The position numbers and the translations under genes were made by a program. The notes under the pieces were generated by a model that was given only the letters and a program-made list of their open reading frames with translations, was not told the DNA's origin and made no database searches. A stretch of 64,000 bases of DNA from Pedobacter polysacchareus (GTDB lineage Bacteria; Bacteroidota; Bacteroidia; Sphingobacteriales; Sphingobacteriaceae): assembly GCF_019802255.1 (NCBI RefSeq), contig NZ_JAHYSS010000002.1, forward strand, positions 124,001-188,000, in the 5' to 3' direction. Below are positions 45,430-53,823 of this stretch, piece by piece; position 1 is the stretch's first letter, and each line of letters starts with the position of its first letter.

Positions 45430-45996
45430 ATGATTTTGACGCAGTATACGATAAATGAACTCATGGAAGGCTGTAAAGCTGGAAAGCGAAAGATGCAGGA
45501 AGCGCTTTATCAGCAGACTGCCTCTAAGATGCTGGTCGTTTGCATGCGTTATGCGAAAGACCGGATGGAGGCGGAAGATGTGTTGCAAATGGGCTTTATC
45601 AAGATTTTTCAAAAGATTGGGGAGTATAGAGGAGATGGGTCTTTTGAAGGTTGGATGAGAAGGGTCATGGTGAACACCGCAATTGAGAGTTATAGAAAAA
45701 ATTTGAGAACGCTGAATATCGTGCCGATTGAGGATGCTTATGAGCAGCCAGGTGTGGGTTTCGATTTTAGCAGACTAGGAATGCAGGATTTATTGAAAGT
45801 GATACAAAAGCTTTCTGACGGTTATAGAATGGTGTTTAACATGTACATCATTGAAGGATATTCTCATAAGGAAATCGCTGAAACATTAGGGATTTCTGAA
45901 GGAGCAAGTAAATCGCAGTTGTCGAGAGCAAGGGCGATCTTAAGAGAGGAGATTATAAAAATGGAGGGTATAGATTATGCAAGCTATGCAGGATAA
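45430..45996 (+). CDS. ECF-type RNA polymerase sigma factor
   Basis: A 188-residue sigma-70 family factor of the extracytoplasmic function type. Region 2 has ALYQQTASKMLVVCMRYAKDRMEAEDVLQMGFIKIFQKI and SFEGWMRRVMVNTAIESYRKN. Region 4 has LSDGYRMVFNMYIIEGYSHKEIAETLGISEGASKSQLSRARAILRE. The Met at 45430 was preferred over 45394, which would add 12 hydrophobic residues. Its 3' end overlaps the next gene by 20 bases, as is common for sigma/anti-sigma pairs. Confidence 0.92.
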   Translation: MILTQYTINELMEGCKAGKRKMQEALYQQTASKMLVVCMRYAKDRMEAEDVLQMGFIKIFQKIGEYRGDGSFEGWMRRVMVNTAIESYRKNLRTLNIVPIEDAYEQPGVGFDFSRLGMQDLLKVIQKLSDGYRMVFNMYIIEGYSHKEIAETLGISEGASKSQLSRARAILREEIIKMEGIDYASYAG

Positions 45997-46738
45997 AGAT
46001 TTTGATCAGTTGTTCAAAGATAAATTTGAAGGGGCAGAAATAAGGCCATCGGCGAATTTGTGGGGCAATATTGAAAAAGAACTGACACCAAAGAAAAAGC
46101 GTGTTTTCCCGATTTACTGGGCAGCCGCTGCTGCTGTAGCAGTGATTGCAGTGTCGGTAGGTTTATTAGCTCCGGAAACTGAAAAGATGCAGCTGCATGG
46201 GACTACAGCGGGTTCGGGAAATAGTGCTGCGGTGATTAATAAAGCTGGGAATAATAGGACAGCAGCTGAAAGCACTAGCACTGGTGCAATAACAGTTCCT
46301 GTTACAGATGAGGGTGATCCTACCGGAACTCCTTTAGTTCTCGCTCCAAAATTGAAGTTGAAAAATCTGGTTCAGGAAAATAATTTAGTGGCAGTGCAAC
46401 GAAATGAAAAGATCAAGCGTCATCAAATAAAAGCAGTGGAGATGAAAACTACTTTGAAAGAAGAAGAGCTGAAATCAATGCCGGAATTGGCAACGGAAAA
46501 TGTAATCGCTAATGTACCTATACCTGATGTACAGCGAGGAGATCAGGAACTGATAGAAACAGAAGGCAGGGAAAGAAAAGGCATTAGAAATGTAGGGGAT
46601 GTGATCAATTTTGTGGTAGATAAATTGGATAAAAGAGAGCAGAAACTGATACAGTTTAAAACGGATGAGGATGACAACTCTTCTTTAATCGCAGTAAACA
46701 TTGGCATTTTAAAATTTAATTCAAAAAAGAACAAGTAG
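45977..46738 (+). CDS. probable anti-sigma factor, single-pass membrane protein
   Basis: A 253-residue protein with a short cytoplasmic part (about 1-42, including DKDFDQLFKDKFEGAEIRPSANLWGNIEKELTPKKKR), one transmembrane helix (about 43-65) and a periplasmic, Thr/Ala/Glu-rich, low-complexity region. It has no zinc-binding ZAS motif. The call rests on the overlap with the ECF sigma gene and on topology, since such N-terminal segments (SANLWGNIE) are usual in Bacteroidota anti-sigma proteins. Two nearby ATGs (45977 and 45986) are both possible starts. Confidence 0.72.
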   Translation: MQAMQDKDFDQLFKDKFEGAEIRPSANLWGNIEKELTPKKKRVFPIYWAAAAAVAVIAVSVGLLAPETEKMQLHGTTAGSGNSAAVINKAGNNRTAAESTSTGAITVPVTDEGDPTGTPLVLAPKLKLKNLVQENNLVAVQRNEKIKRHQIKAVEMKTTLKEEELKSMPELATENVIANVPIPDVQRGDQELIETEGRERKGIRNVGDVINFVVDKLDKREQKLIQFKTDEDDNSSLIAVNIGILKFNSKKNK

Positions 46739-46764
46739 CACACTTATATAGCTCAACCAACAAT

Positions 46765-47565
46765 ATGAAGAAATTAGTATGGACAACACTTTTGGTAAGC
46801 GGGCTTGCCGGTGTTATGGCACAAAGCGCATTTGCACAACAAGATAGTGTGAAGAAGAAATCATCATTTGGTATAGACAATGGGCTGATCTCTATCAAAA
46901 TCAACGGAAAGGACAGCACCAGCAAGGCGAAAGCACCAAAAGGCCGCTTTATGGGTGGCATTACCTTCACACGCCTGGATATTGGTTTCTCGAGATTGGT
47001 AGACAATGGCAGTTTTTCTTTATCAAAAGAAAATGACTTCCTGGATTATACGGGTGTAAAAACAAGTACAGTTTCATTTGATGTTCTGCAGTTTGGCTAT
47101 CGCTTTGATCCCCATTTTAAAGTATATATCGCCGGTGGTTTCGACTGGACGATGATTCGCTTGAAACAAAATATCACCCTGAAAAAGAACAGTCCGACTT
47201 TAGACTACGACCAGGAGTCTATAGAGTTCTCTAAAAACAGGTTGTCTAATAGCTATGTGCACATTCCTTTAAATTTTGAATTGCGTACAAAAGAAAATTC
47301 CCATGGTAAACGTTTTTACTTTGTATTCGGACCAGAAGTCGCTTTCCTGTTAAATGGAAAAGTAAAACAGGTCAGCAAGGAGAAAGGAAAAGAGAAGTTT
47401 AAAGATGACTATAACTTCGAACCATTCCGTTATGGCGGTACGTTGCGCATCGGTTATGGTGGCCTTGGTATTTTTACCAAGTATTACTTCAACGATATGT
47501 TTACAACCACGGCACAAAAAGGACTTAAAAATATGGCATTTGGTGTCACCCTAGGATTAAACTAA
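46765..47565 (+). CDS. outer membrane beta-barrel protein
   Basis: A 266-residue exported protein (signal ending MAQSAFAQ). After a Lys/Ser-rich stretch it has alternating amphipathic strands (FMGGITFTRLDIGFSRL, VSFDVLQFGYRFDPHFKVYIAGGFDW, YVHIPLNFELRT, RFYFVFGPEVAFLL, YGGTLRIGYGGLGIFTKYYFND) and ends in LGLN, consistent with a small PorT-like or outer-membrane barrel. It follows the sigma and anti-sigma genes by 26 bases, and may be their target or sensor partner. A terminator follows. Confidence 0.8.
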   Translation: MKKLVWTTLLVSGLAGVMAQSAFAQQDSVKKKSSFGIDNGLISIKINGKDSTSKAKAPKGRFMGGITFTRLDIGFSRLVDNGSFSLSKENDFLDYTGVKTSTVSFDVLQFGYRFDPHFKVYIAGGFDWTMIRLKQNITLKKNSPTLDYDQESIEFSKNRLSNSYVHIPLNFELRTKENSHGKRFYFVFGPEVAFLLNGKVKQVSKEKGKEKFKDDYNFEPFRYGGTLRIGYGGLGIFTKYYFNDMFTTTAQKGLKNMAFGVTLGLN

Positions 47566-47589
47566 TCAATACACACACAAATATTACTG

Positions 47590-47625
47590 ATCCCGTAACC
47601 TTGATAGGCTGCGGGATTTTTTTTT
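47590..47625 (+). terminator. terminator after the barrel gene
   Basis: ATCCCG (47590-47595) pairs with CGGGAT (47612-47617). The stem continues inward over several more positions with a G-U pair and one mismatch. A run of nine T follows. Confidence 0.8.
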
Positions 47626-47654
47626 GGCAAGACTAAATACTTTATCTTTACCGC

Positions 47655-48662
47655 GTGAAGGAAAACATCATCAGCGTTAAGAACATCAGCAAACAGTATC
47701 AGCAGGAACAGGCTTCTGGAATTCATAATATTAGTTTCGATATTAATAAAGGAGATATTATCGCCATTATCGGCGAAAGTGGCAGCGGTAAATCGACCCT
47801 GCTGAAATGTATTTATGGTTTACTGACTATTGATGAAGGTGAGGTTCGCTACCAGGATGAAAAGGTATGGGGACCAGATGTATTGCTGATTCCAGGGCAC
47901 AAGCAAATGAAAATGGTGACTCAGGATTTTTCACTGAACATCTATGCAAAGGTCTATGACAATATCGCCTCCATGATGGCCAATACAGATGTAAATCATA
48001 AACATCAAAAAACGATGGAAATGATGGTTCATTTGCATATTGATCACCTGAAAGATAAAAAGATTACGGAATTAAGTGGGGGAGAGCAGCAAAGGGTGGC
48101 AATTGCCAAAGCTTTGGTTACAAATACTTCCGTTTTACTACTGGATGAACCTTTTAGTCAGGTAGATGCACTGCTTAAAAATCAGCTTCGCGCAGATATT
48201 AAAAGGATTGCTGCGGAGACAGGCGTGACCGTGATTATGGTTTCTCATGATCCTGCAGACGGATTGTTTCTTGCCGACGAGTTATTGATCATGAAAGATG
48301 GTCATTTGCTGGAACGTGGTAAACCGGAAGATATTTATCAGTATCCTAAACATATATACACCGCTAGAATGTTAGGGAATGCCGTGGTTTTAAACCCGGA
48401 AGAAGCGAAAAAACTAGGTTTGGAATTGAAGGAAGGACATGCTGTGTTTTATCCGGAATGGGTGGAGCTGAACAATTCCTGGAACAGCAGGCGCTTTGAA
48501 GTGAAAGATGTGTATTATAAAGGATTTTATGAGGAACTTTTGCTGGAAAGAAATGGCGTGAAAATCAGAGCCATCCAATTGAATAGGGGAGTACATAAAA
48601 AAAACGACCACGTTCAGGCGAACATTGGTCGTTTCTTGTCGTTATCACCTGATCTTCATTAA
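47655..48662 (+). CDS. orphan ABC transporter ATP-binding protein (PotA/FbpC-like)
   Basis: A 335-residue ATPase. Walker A is GESGSGKST, the Q-loop is in MVTQDFSL, the signature is LSGGEQQRVAIAKAL, Walker B is LLLDEPFSQVD and the switch His is in MVSHDPADG. The C-terminal 100 residues form a TOBE-like regulatory domain (AVFYPEWVELNNSWNSRRFEVKDVYYKGFYEELLLE), as in MalK/PotA/FbpC importers. No permease or binding-protein gene is adjacent, so its partner must be elsewhere. GTG start at 47655. Confidence 0.85.
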   Translation: MKENIISVKNISKQYQQEQASGIHNISFDINKGDIIAIIGESGSGKSTLLKCIYGLLTIDEGEVRYQDEKVWGPDVLLIPGHKQMKMVTQDFSLNIYAKVYDNIASMMANTDVNHKHQKTMEMMVHLHIDHLKDKKITELSGGEQQRVAIAKALVTNTSVLLLDEPFSQVDALLKNQLRADIKRIAAETGVTVIMVSHDPADGLFLADELLIMKDGHLLERGKPEDIYQYPKHIYTARMLGNAVVLNPEEAKKLGLELKEGHAVFYPEWVELNNSWNSRRFEVKDVYYKGFYEELLLERNGVKIRAIQLNRGVHKKNDHVQANIGRFLSLSPDLH

Positions 48663-48683
48663 AGGATCAGGTTTGAATATTTA

Positions 48684-49100
48684 TTATCTCAACTTTGAGG
48701 TTACAAAAGTTACTCTTAAACCCAAATCTCTTGTTGGCCTTTCAGGTGTTAAAGTTTGGTCCCCTGTAGTCTGTATGTCAATGATGATTGCACCTTTTCT
48801 TACCGTATGGCTATAAGTTTCGCCACCATACACAAAAGGCATTGCTCTGTATTCCGGAACATTATTATCAGGATAAAGCGACACAATTACCGCATCATTA
48901 TTAAATGTTTCATCATCTAACTCTGGGAAAGGAATTGTGGCTGTTAAAGTTGTCCTATTTGGAGTTGCGATCCATGCACTTGGCTTTATGACCACTTCAA
49001 TCGTTTCATTTGGAAGTCCTGGATCAACGATCACTTCCTTCTTGCAAGATGCCAAACCTAGCGTGGCCGTGCAAAGTAATAATAGTAATATCTTTTTCAT
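48684..49100 (-). CDS. small lipoprotein of unknown function
   Basis: A 138-residue protein with lipobox GLASC followed by a Lys/Glu/Asp linker. The body is beta-rich (VVIKPSAWIATPNRTTLTATIPFPELDDETFNNDAVIVSLYPDNN, FVYGGETYSHTVRKGAIIIDIQTT). No family is recognised. It is convergent with the orphan ATPase gene, whose stop is 21 bases away. Upstream it has an AT-rich region with a palindrome at 49188-49201. Confidence 0.78.
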   Translation of the reverse strand: MKKILLLLLCTATLGLASCKKEVIVDPGLPNETIEVVIKPSAWIATPNRTTLTATIPFPELDDETFNNDAVIVSLYPDNNVPEYRAMPFVYGGETYSHTVRKGAIIIDIQTTGDQTLTPERPTRDLGLRVTFVTSKLR

Positions 49101-49187
49101 ATCATTTGTGTGTTTGATGTTCGTATAGCAAATCTTTTGCCATAAAAATACAATTCTGTATTTACTTATATTGTAATTAAAATGCGA

Positions 49188-49201
49188 TACAATATATTGT
49201 A
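49188..49201. repeat. 14-bp palindrome in the lipoprotein upstream region
   Basis: TACAATATATTGTA is a perfect palindrome, 88 bases upstream of the lipoprotein start. A second, imperfect inverted repeat (ATACA-ATTC-TGTAT) lies about 40 bases closer to the gene. They could be operators or chance AT-rich symmetry. Confidence 0.4.
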
Positions 49202-49241
49202 CTGTATTACGGCTATAATTCAGCTGATGAGTGAATTGTGA

Positions 49242-49736
49242 TCAACGTTTGGTAGAATGAAAGGGAAGTCCAGAAGCCAGATTTGTGATCGCATCTGCCA
49301 TACGCTGGATCCTGGTTTGAAGAACCGGAGAGTCCAGTAGCCAGGTAAAACATTCTTGCTGTTTAATTGAGGATAGTTTTTGAAAAGCAGTCCATGCTGC
49401 GGGCTCGTCCTTTAAGCATTCAATAAAATCTTCATTGGCAATTTCCAGTTTAGGGTCACTGTCGGGGTACAGGCATACCCTCACTTTTTCTCCTTCCTGT
49501 TTCTTAATTTCTTTGCGGATGGCTGCTTTTACCGGAAGGAAAAGTATGCCTTTTTTCATGGGCATTAAGGTCACTTTACTGACCTCATAACCGTCTATAA
49601 ATCCCTTTACTTTTTGCCAGCTAAAATAACTATGCTTGCCGGGCTGTATTTCAGGGAAGCGAACATAGGTCCATCCACCCTTTCCAGGGAAACGTTCCAG
49701 TAATAAATCCTGGTCAATTAATGGTAATTCTTCCAT
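49242..49736 (-). CDS. DUF1905/YdeI (OmpD-associated) family protein
   Basis: A 164-residue cytoplasmic protein. Residues 1 to about 95 match DUF1905 (GGWTYVRFPEIQPG, FSWQKVKGFIDGYEVSKVTLMPMKKGILFLPVKAAIRKE, GEKVRVCLYPD). The C-terminal half is the YdeI-like helical domain (FIECLKDEPAAWTAFQKLSSIKQQECFTWLLD). Function is unclear. It is a stand-alone minus-strand gene. Confidence 0.85.
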   Translation of the reverse strand: MEELPLIDQDLLLERFPGKGGWTYVRFPEIQPGKHSYFSWQKVKGFIDGYEVSKVTLMPMKKGILFLPVKAAIRKEIKKQEGEKVRVCLYPDSDPKLEIANEDFIECLKDEPAAWTAFQKLSSIKQQECFTWLLDSPVLQTRIQRMADAITNLASGLPFHSTKR

Positions 49737-49847
49737 AATCAGATGCCGCGTCTGTACTATTAATCGCTGATGTAAAATTATAAATATTTTGGCAAACTAA
49801 ACACTAATAGACTTCAATGGCATTGCGAAGAGAAATTGTTGATTAGT

Positions 49848-49882
49848 GAAAAATGCCGCATCAAGAATATTGATACGGCATT
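49848..49882 (-). terminator. terminator of the ilv/leu operon
   Basis: AATGCCG (49852-49858) with CGGCATT (49876-49882) and inner ATCAA/TTGAT form a 12-bp stem with one internal mismatch and a 5-nt loop. On the minus strand it is followed by TTTTTC. It lies about 70 bases past the ilvA stop. Confidence 0.75.
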
Positions 49883-49951
49883 AATTTGGGTCAGTAAATA
49901 AGTCTTGATGGTATCGCATCCATTTCAGAATAGGTATACCAAGGAAGTCTT

Positions 49952-51202
49952 TTATACCAGGTATTCGAATAAAGTCTGATCGTTGTTCAGTTCAATAATT
50001 TCGAACTTAAACTCTCTCATTCTTTGCAATAAAGATTCGTAATCTGATGGTTCCTGCAACTCAATTCCGACTAATGCCGGACCACTTTCGCGGTTTGTTT
50101 TTTTGATAAATTCAAACCTGGTGATGTCATCATGCGGACCTAAAACATTGTTCACAAACAGTTTTAAAGCACCTGGTCGCTGTGGGAAACGTACGATGAA
50201 ATAATGTTTCAATCCTTCAAAAAGCAATGACTTTTCTTTGATCTCCTGCATTCTTTCAATATCATTGTTTCCACCGCTCACGATGCAAACCACTGTTTTA
50301 CCAATAATTTGCTCTTTGATCTGCTCTAAAGAAGCTACGGCTAAAGCACCTGCAGGTTCTACTACAATTGCATCCTCGTTGTAAAGTTTCAAGATGGTCG
50401 TACAGATCTTTCCTTCAGGAATCAATAACATTTGATCCAATAGCTCGTTGCAGTACGCAAAAGTAAGGTTGCCAACTCTCTTTACTGCAGCACCGTCTAC
50501 AAAGCGGTCGATGTCTCCCAATAGAACGGGAGCGCCACTATTCAGGGCTTGTTTCATTGAAGGAGCACCTTCAGGTTCTACGCCAATCAGTTCAATTGCT
50601 GGTTTCAGGTTTCTCAAATAGCTGCCTACTCCTGAAGCCAGGCCACCGCCGCCGATAGGCATGATCACCATATCCAGTTCCGGAAGGTCTTCAAAAATTT
50701 CTACACCTACTGTTCCCTGACCTTCGATCACTTTTGTATTGTCAAAAGGAGGAACAAAAGTCATCCCATGTTCTGCAGTATAAGCCAAAGCTTCTCTTAA
50801 GCAATCATCGAAAGTATCACCTACTAACACAATTTGGATATGATCGCCACCGAACATTTCTGTTTGTTTTACCTTTTGCTTAGGGGTAATTTCCGGCATA
50901 AAAATAACCCCTTTGATGTTCAGCTTTTTGCAGGAATGAGCTACACCCTGTGCATGATTTCCTGCACTTGCGCAAACCACTCCCTTTGCTACCTGCTCAG
51001 GTTCAAGAGTGCTGATCATATTGTAAGCACCCCTTAATTTGTATGAGCGTACCAGTTGCAAATCTTCTCTTTTCAGATAAATATTTGCCTGGTAGGTTTT
51101 AGAAAGTCCTGCATTATACTCCAAAGGGGTACGTTTTACCGTACCTTTTAATCGTTCCGCTGCCGCCAGAAAATCCAGTATCACTTCTTTTTCTACACTC
51201 AT
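49952..51202 (-). CDS. ilvA: threonine ammonia-lyase (biosynthetic threonine dehydratase)
   Basis: A 416-residue PLP enzyme deaminating threonine to 2-oxobutanoate for isoleucine. The PLP lysine is in RSYKLRGAYNM, and SAGNHAQG and the Gly-rich GGGGLASG bind the phosphate. SGGNND is conserved near the end of the catalytic domain. The C-terminal 80 residues form one ACT-like domain (HYFIVRFPQRPGALKLFVNNVLG), so feedback by isoleucine is likely. It is the last gene of the operon, 2 bases after leuA. Confidence 0.93.
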   Translation of the reverse strand: MSVEKEVILDFLAAAERLKGTVKRTPLEYNAGLSKTYQANIYLKREDLQLVRSYKLRGAYNMISTLEPEQVAKGVVCASAGNHAQGVAHSCKKLNIKGVIFMPEITPKQKVKQTEMFGGDHIQIVLVGDTFDDCLREALAYTAEHGMTFVPPFDNTKVIEGQGTVGVEIFEDLPELDMVIMPIGGGGLASGVGSYLRNLKPAIELIGVEPEGAPSMKQALNSGAPVLLGDIDRFVDGAAVKRVGNLTFAYCNELLDQMLLIPEGKICTTILKLYNEDAIVVEPAGALAVASLEQIKEQIIGKTVVCIVSGGNNDIERMQEIKEKSLLFEGLKHYFIVRFPQRPGALKLFVNNVLGPHDDITRFEFIKKTNRESGPALVGIELQEPSDYESLLQRMREFKFEIIELNNDQTLFEYLV

Positions 51203-51204
51203 TT

Positions 51205-52713
51205 TTAGATAAATTTATTCATTGCATCCAGATAAGCATTGGCCGAAGCTTTTACGATATCTGTACTAAAACCATAGCCTACATAAGATTTTCCTTCGTA
51301 AGAAACCTTCATGTTCACCTTACTCACATCATCGCTGCCACCATGCATCGCCTGAATGGTGAATTCATTTAATAGAATATCTTTTCCTACGATGGATTGA
51401 ATGGCTTTAATAGTCGCATTAACAGGTCCATTTCCAGTGGCCATCGCTTCTTTTTCTACGCCTTCATGTTCTAATCTGATGCTGGCAGTAGGGCTTAATG
51501 GATCACCGCAAAGCACTTGTAACAAGTTCAGTTTGTAACCATTTTTTACGGCACCTTCTTCGCCATCGCTCATTAAGAAAAGAATATCATCATCACAGAT
51601 CGTTTTCTTCTCATCAGCCATGATCAAGAAACGTTCATATACCTGATCCAGATTCAAACGATCGATCTCATAACCTAAACGCTCTAAGTGATGCTTTAAG
51701 GCATGGCGACCACTACGGGCGGTCAGGATAATATCTGCTGAGTTCAAACCAACATCTTCCGGATTGATGATCTCATAGTTTTCTCTGTGTTTCAAGAAAC
51801 CATCCTGGTGAATTCCAGAACTGTGGGCAAAGGCATTCTGTCCGATGATCGCTTTGTTTGGCTGTACCGGCATGTGCATCATACGACTCACCATACCACT
51901 GATTTCAGTGAAGTGTTTGCTGTTGATGTTAGTGGTTAGATTCAAAGCATGGTGTGTTTTCAATACCATCGCGATTTCTTCCAAAGCCGTGTTTCCAGCA
52001 CGCTCACCGATACCGTTAATGGTACATTCTACCTGACGCGCACCGTTGATTAAGCCTGCAAGACTGTTTGCCGTTGCTAAACCTAAGTCATTGTGACAAT
52101 GAACAGAGATGATCGCCTGGTCTATATTTTTAACATTTTCTTTTAGGTAAAGAATTTTTGAACCATATTGATCTGGCAAGCAATAGCCATTCGTATCAGG
52201 AATGTTCACTACAGTAGCACCAGCAGCAATTACGGCTTCAATCATTTGCGCTAAATAAGCATTGTCTGCACGACCAGCATCTTCTGCGAAAAACTCAATA
52301 TCTTCCACAAATTGCTTTGCATATTTTACTGCTGCAACCGCTCTCTCCAGAATTTCTTCTCTTGTGCTGTTGAACTTGTATTTAATGTGCATATCTGAAG
52401 AGCCGATTCCAGTATGGATCCTTGGTCTCTTCGCGTATTGTAATGCCGCAACAGCGGAATCAATGTCTTTTTTATTGGCACGTGTCAACGCACAGATGAT
52501 CGGTTCTCTTATCGCTTTTGATAAGTCTACCACGCTCTGGAAGTCTCCAGGGCTTGAAATAGGGAAACCTGCTTCAATCACATCTACTCCAAGTGCTTCG
52601 AGTGCTTTTGCAATTTGAATTTTCTCTGGGCTCGACAACTGGCAGCCCGGCACTTGTTCACCATCACGTAAGGTGGTGTCAAACACATAGACTCTATTAG
52701 GATCGTGTAACAT
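51205..52713 (-). CDS. leuA: 2-isopropylmalate synthase
   Basis: A 502-residue enzyme condensing acetyl-CoA with 2-oxoisovalerate, the first leucine-specific step. It has [16 protein letters not shown] with the catalytic and metal residues, [31 protein letters not shown] with the metal-binding HCHND, and the GIGERAGNT loop. The C-terminal regulatory domain (about 390 onward) has the leucine-binding type fold, so feedback inhibition is expected. It follows leuB by 12 bases. Confidence 0.93.
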   Translation of the reverse strand: MLHDPNRVYVFDTTLRDGEQVPGCQLSSPEKIQIAKALEALGVDVIEAGFPISSPGDFQSVVDLSKAIREPIICALTRANKKDIDSAVAALQYAKRPRIHTGIGSSDMHIKYKFNSTREEILERAVAAVKYAKQFVEDIEFFAEDAGRADNAYLAQMIEAVIAAGATVVNIPDTNGYCLPDQYGSKILYLKENVKNIDQAIISVHCHNDLGLATANSLAGLINGARQVECTINGIGERAGNTALEEIAMVLKTHHALNLTTNINSKHFTEISGMVSRMMHMPVQPNKAIIGQNAFAHSSGIHQDGFLKHRENYEIINPEDVGLNSADIILTARSGRHALKHHLERLGYEIDRLNLDQVYERFLIMADEKKTICDDDILFLMSDGEEGAVKNGYKLNLLQVLCGDPLSPTASIRLEHEGVEKEAMATGNGPVNATIKAIQSIVGKDILLNEFTIQAMHGGSDDVSKVNMKVSYEGKSYVGYGFSTDIVKASANAYLDAMNKFI

Positions 52714-52725
52714 AATTCTTGGTGT

Positions 52726-53820
52726 TTAGTTAGATTTTGAAGTATTCTGTGCAATATATTTTAAGACCAATTGACCCATTTCTTTGGTTCCAAGAACGTG
52801 GTAAGGGCTGGTCGTATCATCGGCAATGTCATTTGTTCTGTAACCTTCTTTCAATACCTGATCTACAGCATCAATGATCACTTTTGCTTCTGCCAGCAGT
52901 CCGAATCCGATTTCCAGCATCAGAGAAACAGATAGGATAGAAGCTAGTGGGTTCGCCAGATTTTTTCCGGTGATGTCATGTGCCGAGCCATGGATGGGTT
53001 CAAAGAAACCAGTGCTTTCTCCTACAGAAGCAGAAGCTAACATCCCCATAGAACCTGCAATTTGTGAAGCCTCATCAGTTAAGATATCACCGAATAGGTT
53101 AGCGGTTAATACCACGTCAAACTGTTTCGGATCTTTGATCAATTGCATCGCTGCATTGTCGATAAACATGTGGCTTGTCTCTACTTCCGGATATTGTTTG
53201 GCTACTTGCTGTACGGTTTCTCTCCATAATCTTGAGCTTTCCAATACATTGGCTTTATCTACAGAACAAAGTTTTTTTCTACGTTTCATCGCAGCTTCAA
53301 ATGCTTTGTGTGCAATTCTTTCTACCTCGTAACGGTGGTAGATCATCAAGTCAGAAGCAGTGTTTTTGTCTTCAGAGCGGGTTTTTTCACCGAAATAAAC
53401 ATCTCCGGTCAGTTCTCTGAAAAACAGAATATCGGTACCTTTTAATATACTAGGTTTAATGCTGGAGGCATTTAACAACTCATCAAATAATAAAATCGGG
53501 CGTAGGTTTGCATATAAGCCTAATTCCTTACGGATTTTAAGTAAACCTTGCTCTGGACGTACTTTCAAAGAAGGATCATTGTCATATAGTGCATGGCCTA
53601 CTGCACCAAAAAGGATGGCATCGCTTTTTTGTGCTTTTTCCAGCGTTTCATCAGGTAGGGGATTACCGGTTGCTTCGATTGCAGCATGGCCCATTAGCGC
53701 CTCATCATAGCTGAATTCGTGTCCGAAATTTTTAGCAATTTCTTCTAATACCGCTTTACCCCAGGTAGTGACCTCTGGGCCAATACCATCACCAGGAATG
53801 ACTAATATATTTTTTTTCAT
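52726..53820 (-). CDS. leuB: 3-isopropylmalate dehydrogenase
   Basis: A 364-residue NAD-dependent dehydrogenase forming 2-oxoisocaproate. It has ILVIPGDGIGPEV, RPEQGLLKIRKELGLYANLRP, FFRELTGDVYFGE, HMFIDNAAMQLIKDP and GSAHDITGKNLANPLASILS, all standard for LeuB. Start 3 bases after the ABC protein stop, so the unrelated upstream gene is tightly packed with it. Confidence 0.94.
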   Translation of the reverse strand: MKKNILVIPGDGIGPEVTTWGKAVLEEIAKNFGHEFSYDEALMGHAAIEATGNPLPDETLEKAQKSDAILFGAVGHALYDNDPSLKVRPEQGLLKIRKELGLYANLRPILLFDELLNASSIKPSILKGTDILFFRELTGDVYFGEKTRSEDKNTASDLMIYHRYEVERIAHKAFEAAMKRRKKLCSVDKANVLESSRLWRETVQQVAKQYPEVETSHMFIDNAAMQLIKDPKQFDVVLTANLFGDILTDEASQIAGSMGMLASASVGESTGFFEPIHGSAHDITGKNLANPLASILSVSLMLEIGFGLLAEAKVIIDAVDQVLKEGYRTNDIADDTTSPYHVLGTKEMGQLVLKYIAQNTSKSN

Positions 53821-53823
53821 TTT

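Noticed and set aside
48648..48671. Hairpin (CCTGATC / GATCAGG) across the stop codon of the orphan ATPase gene
   Set aside because: It overlaps coding sequence and has no U-tract, so I did not call it a terminator.
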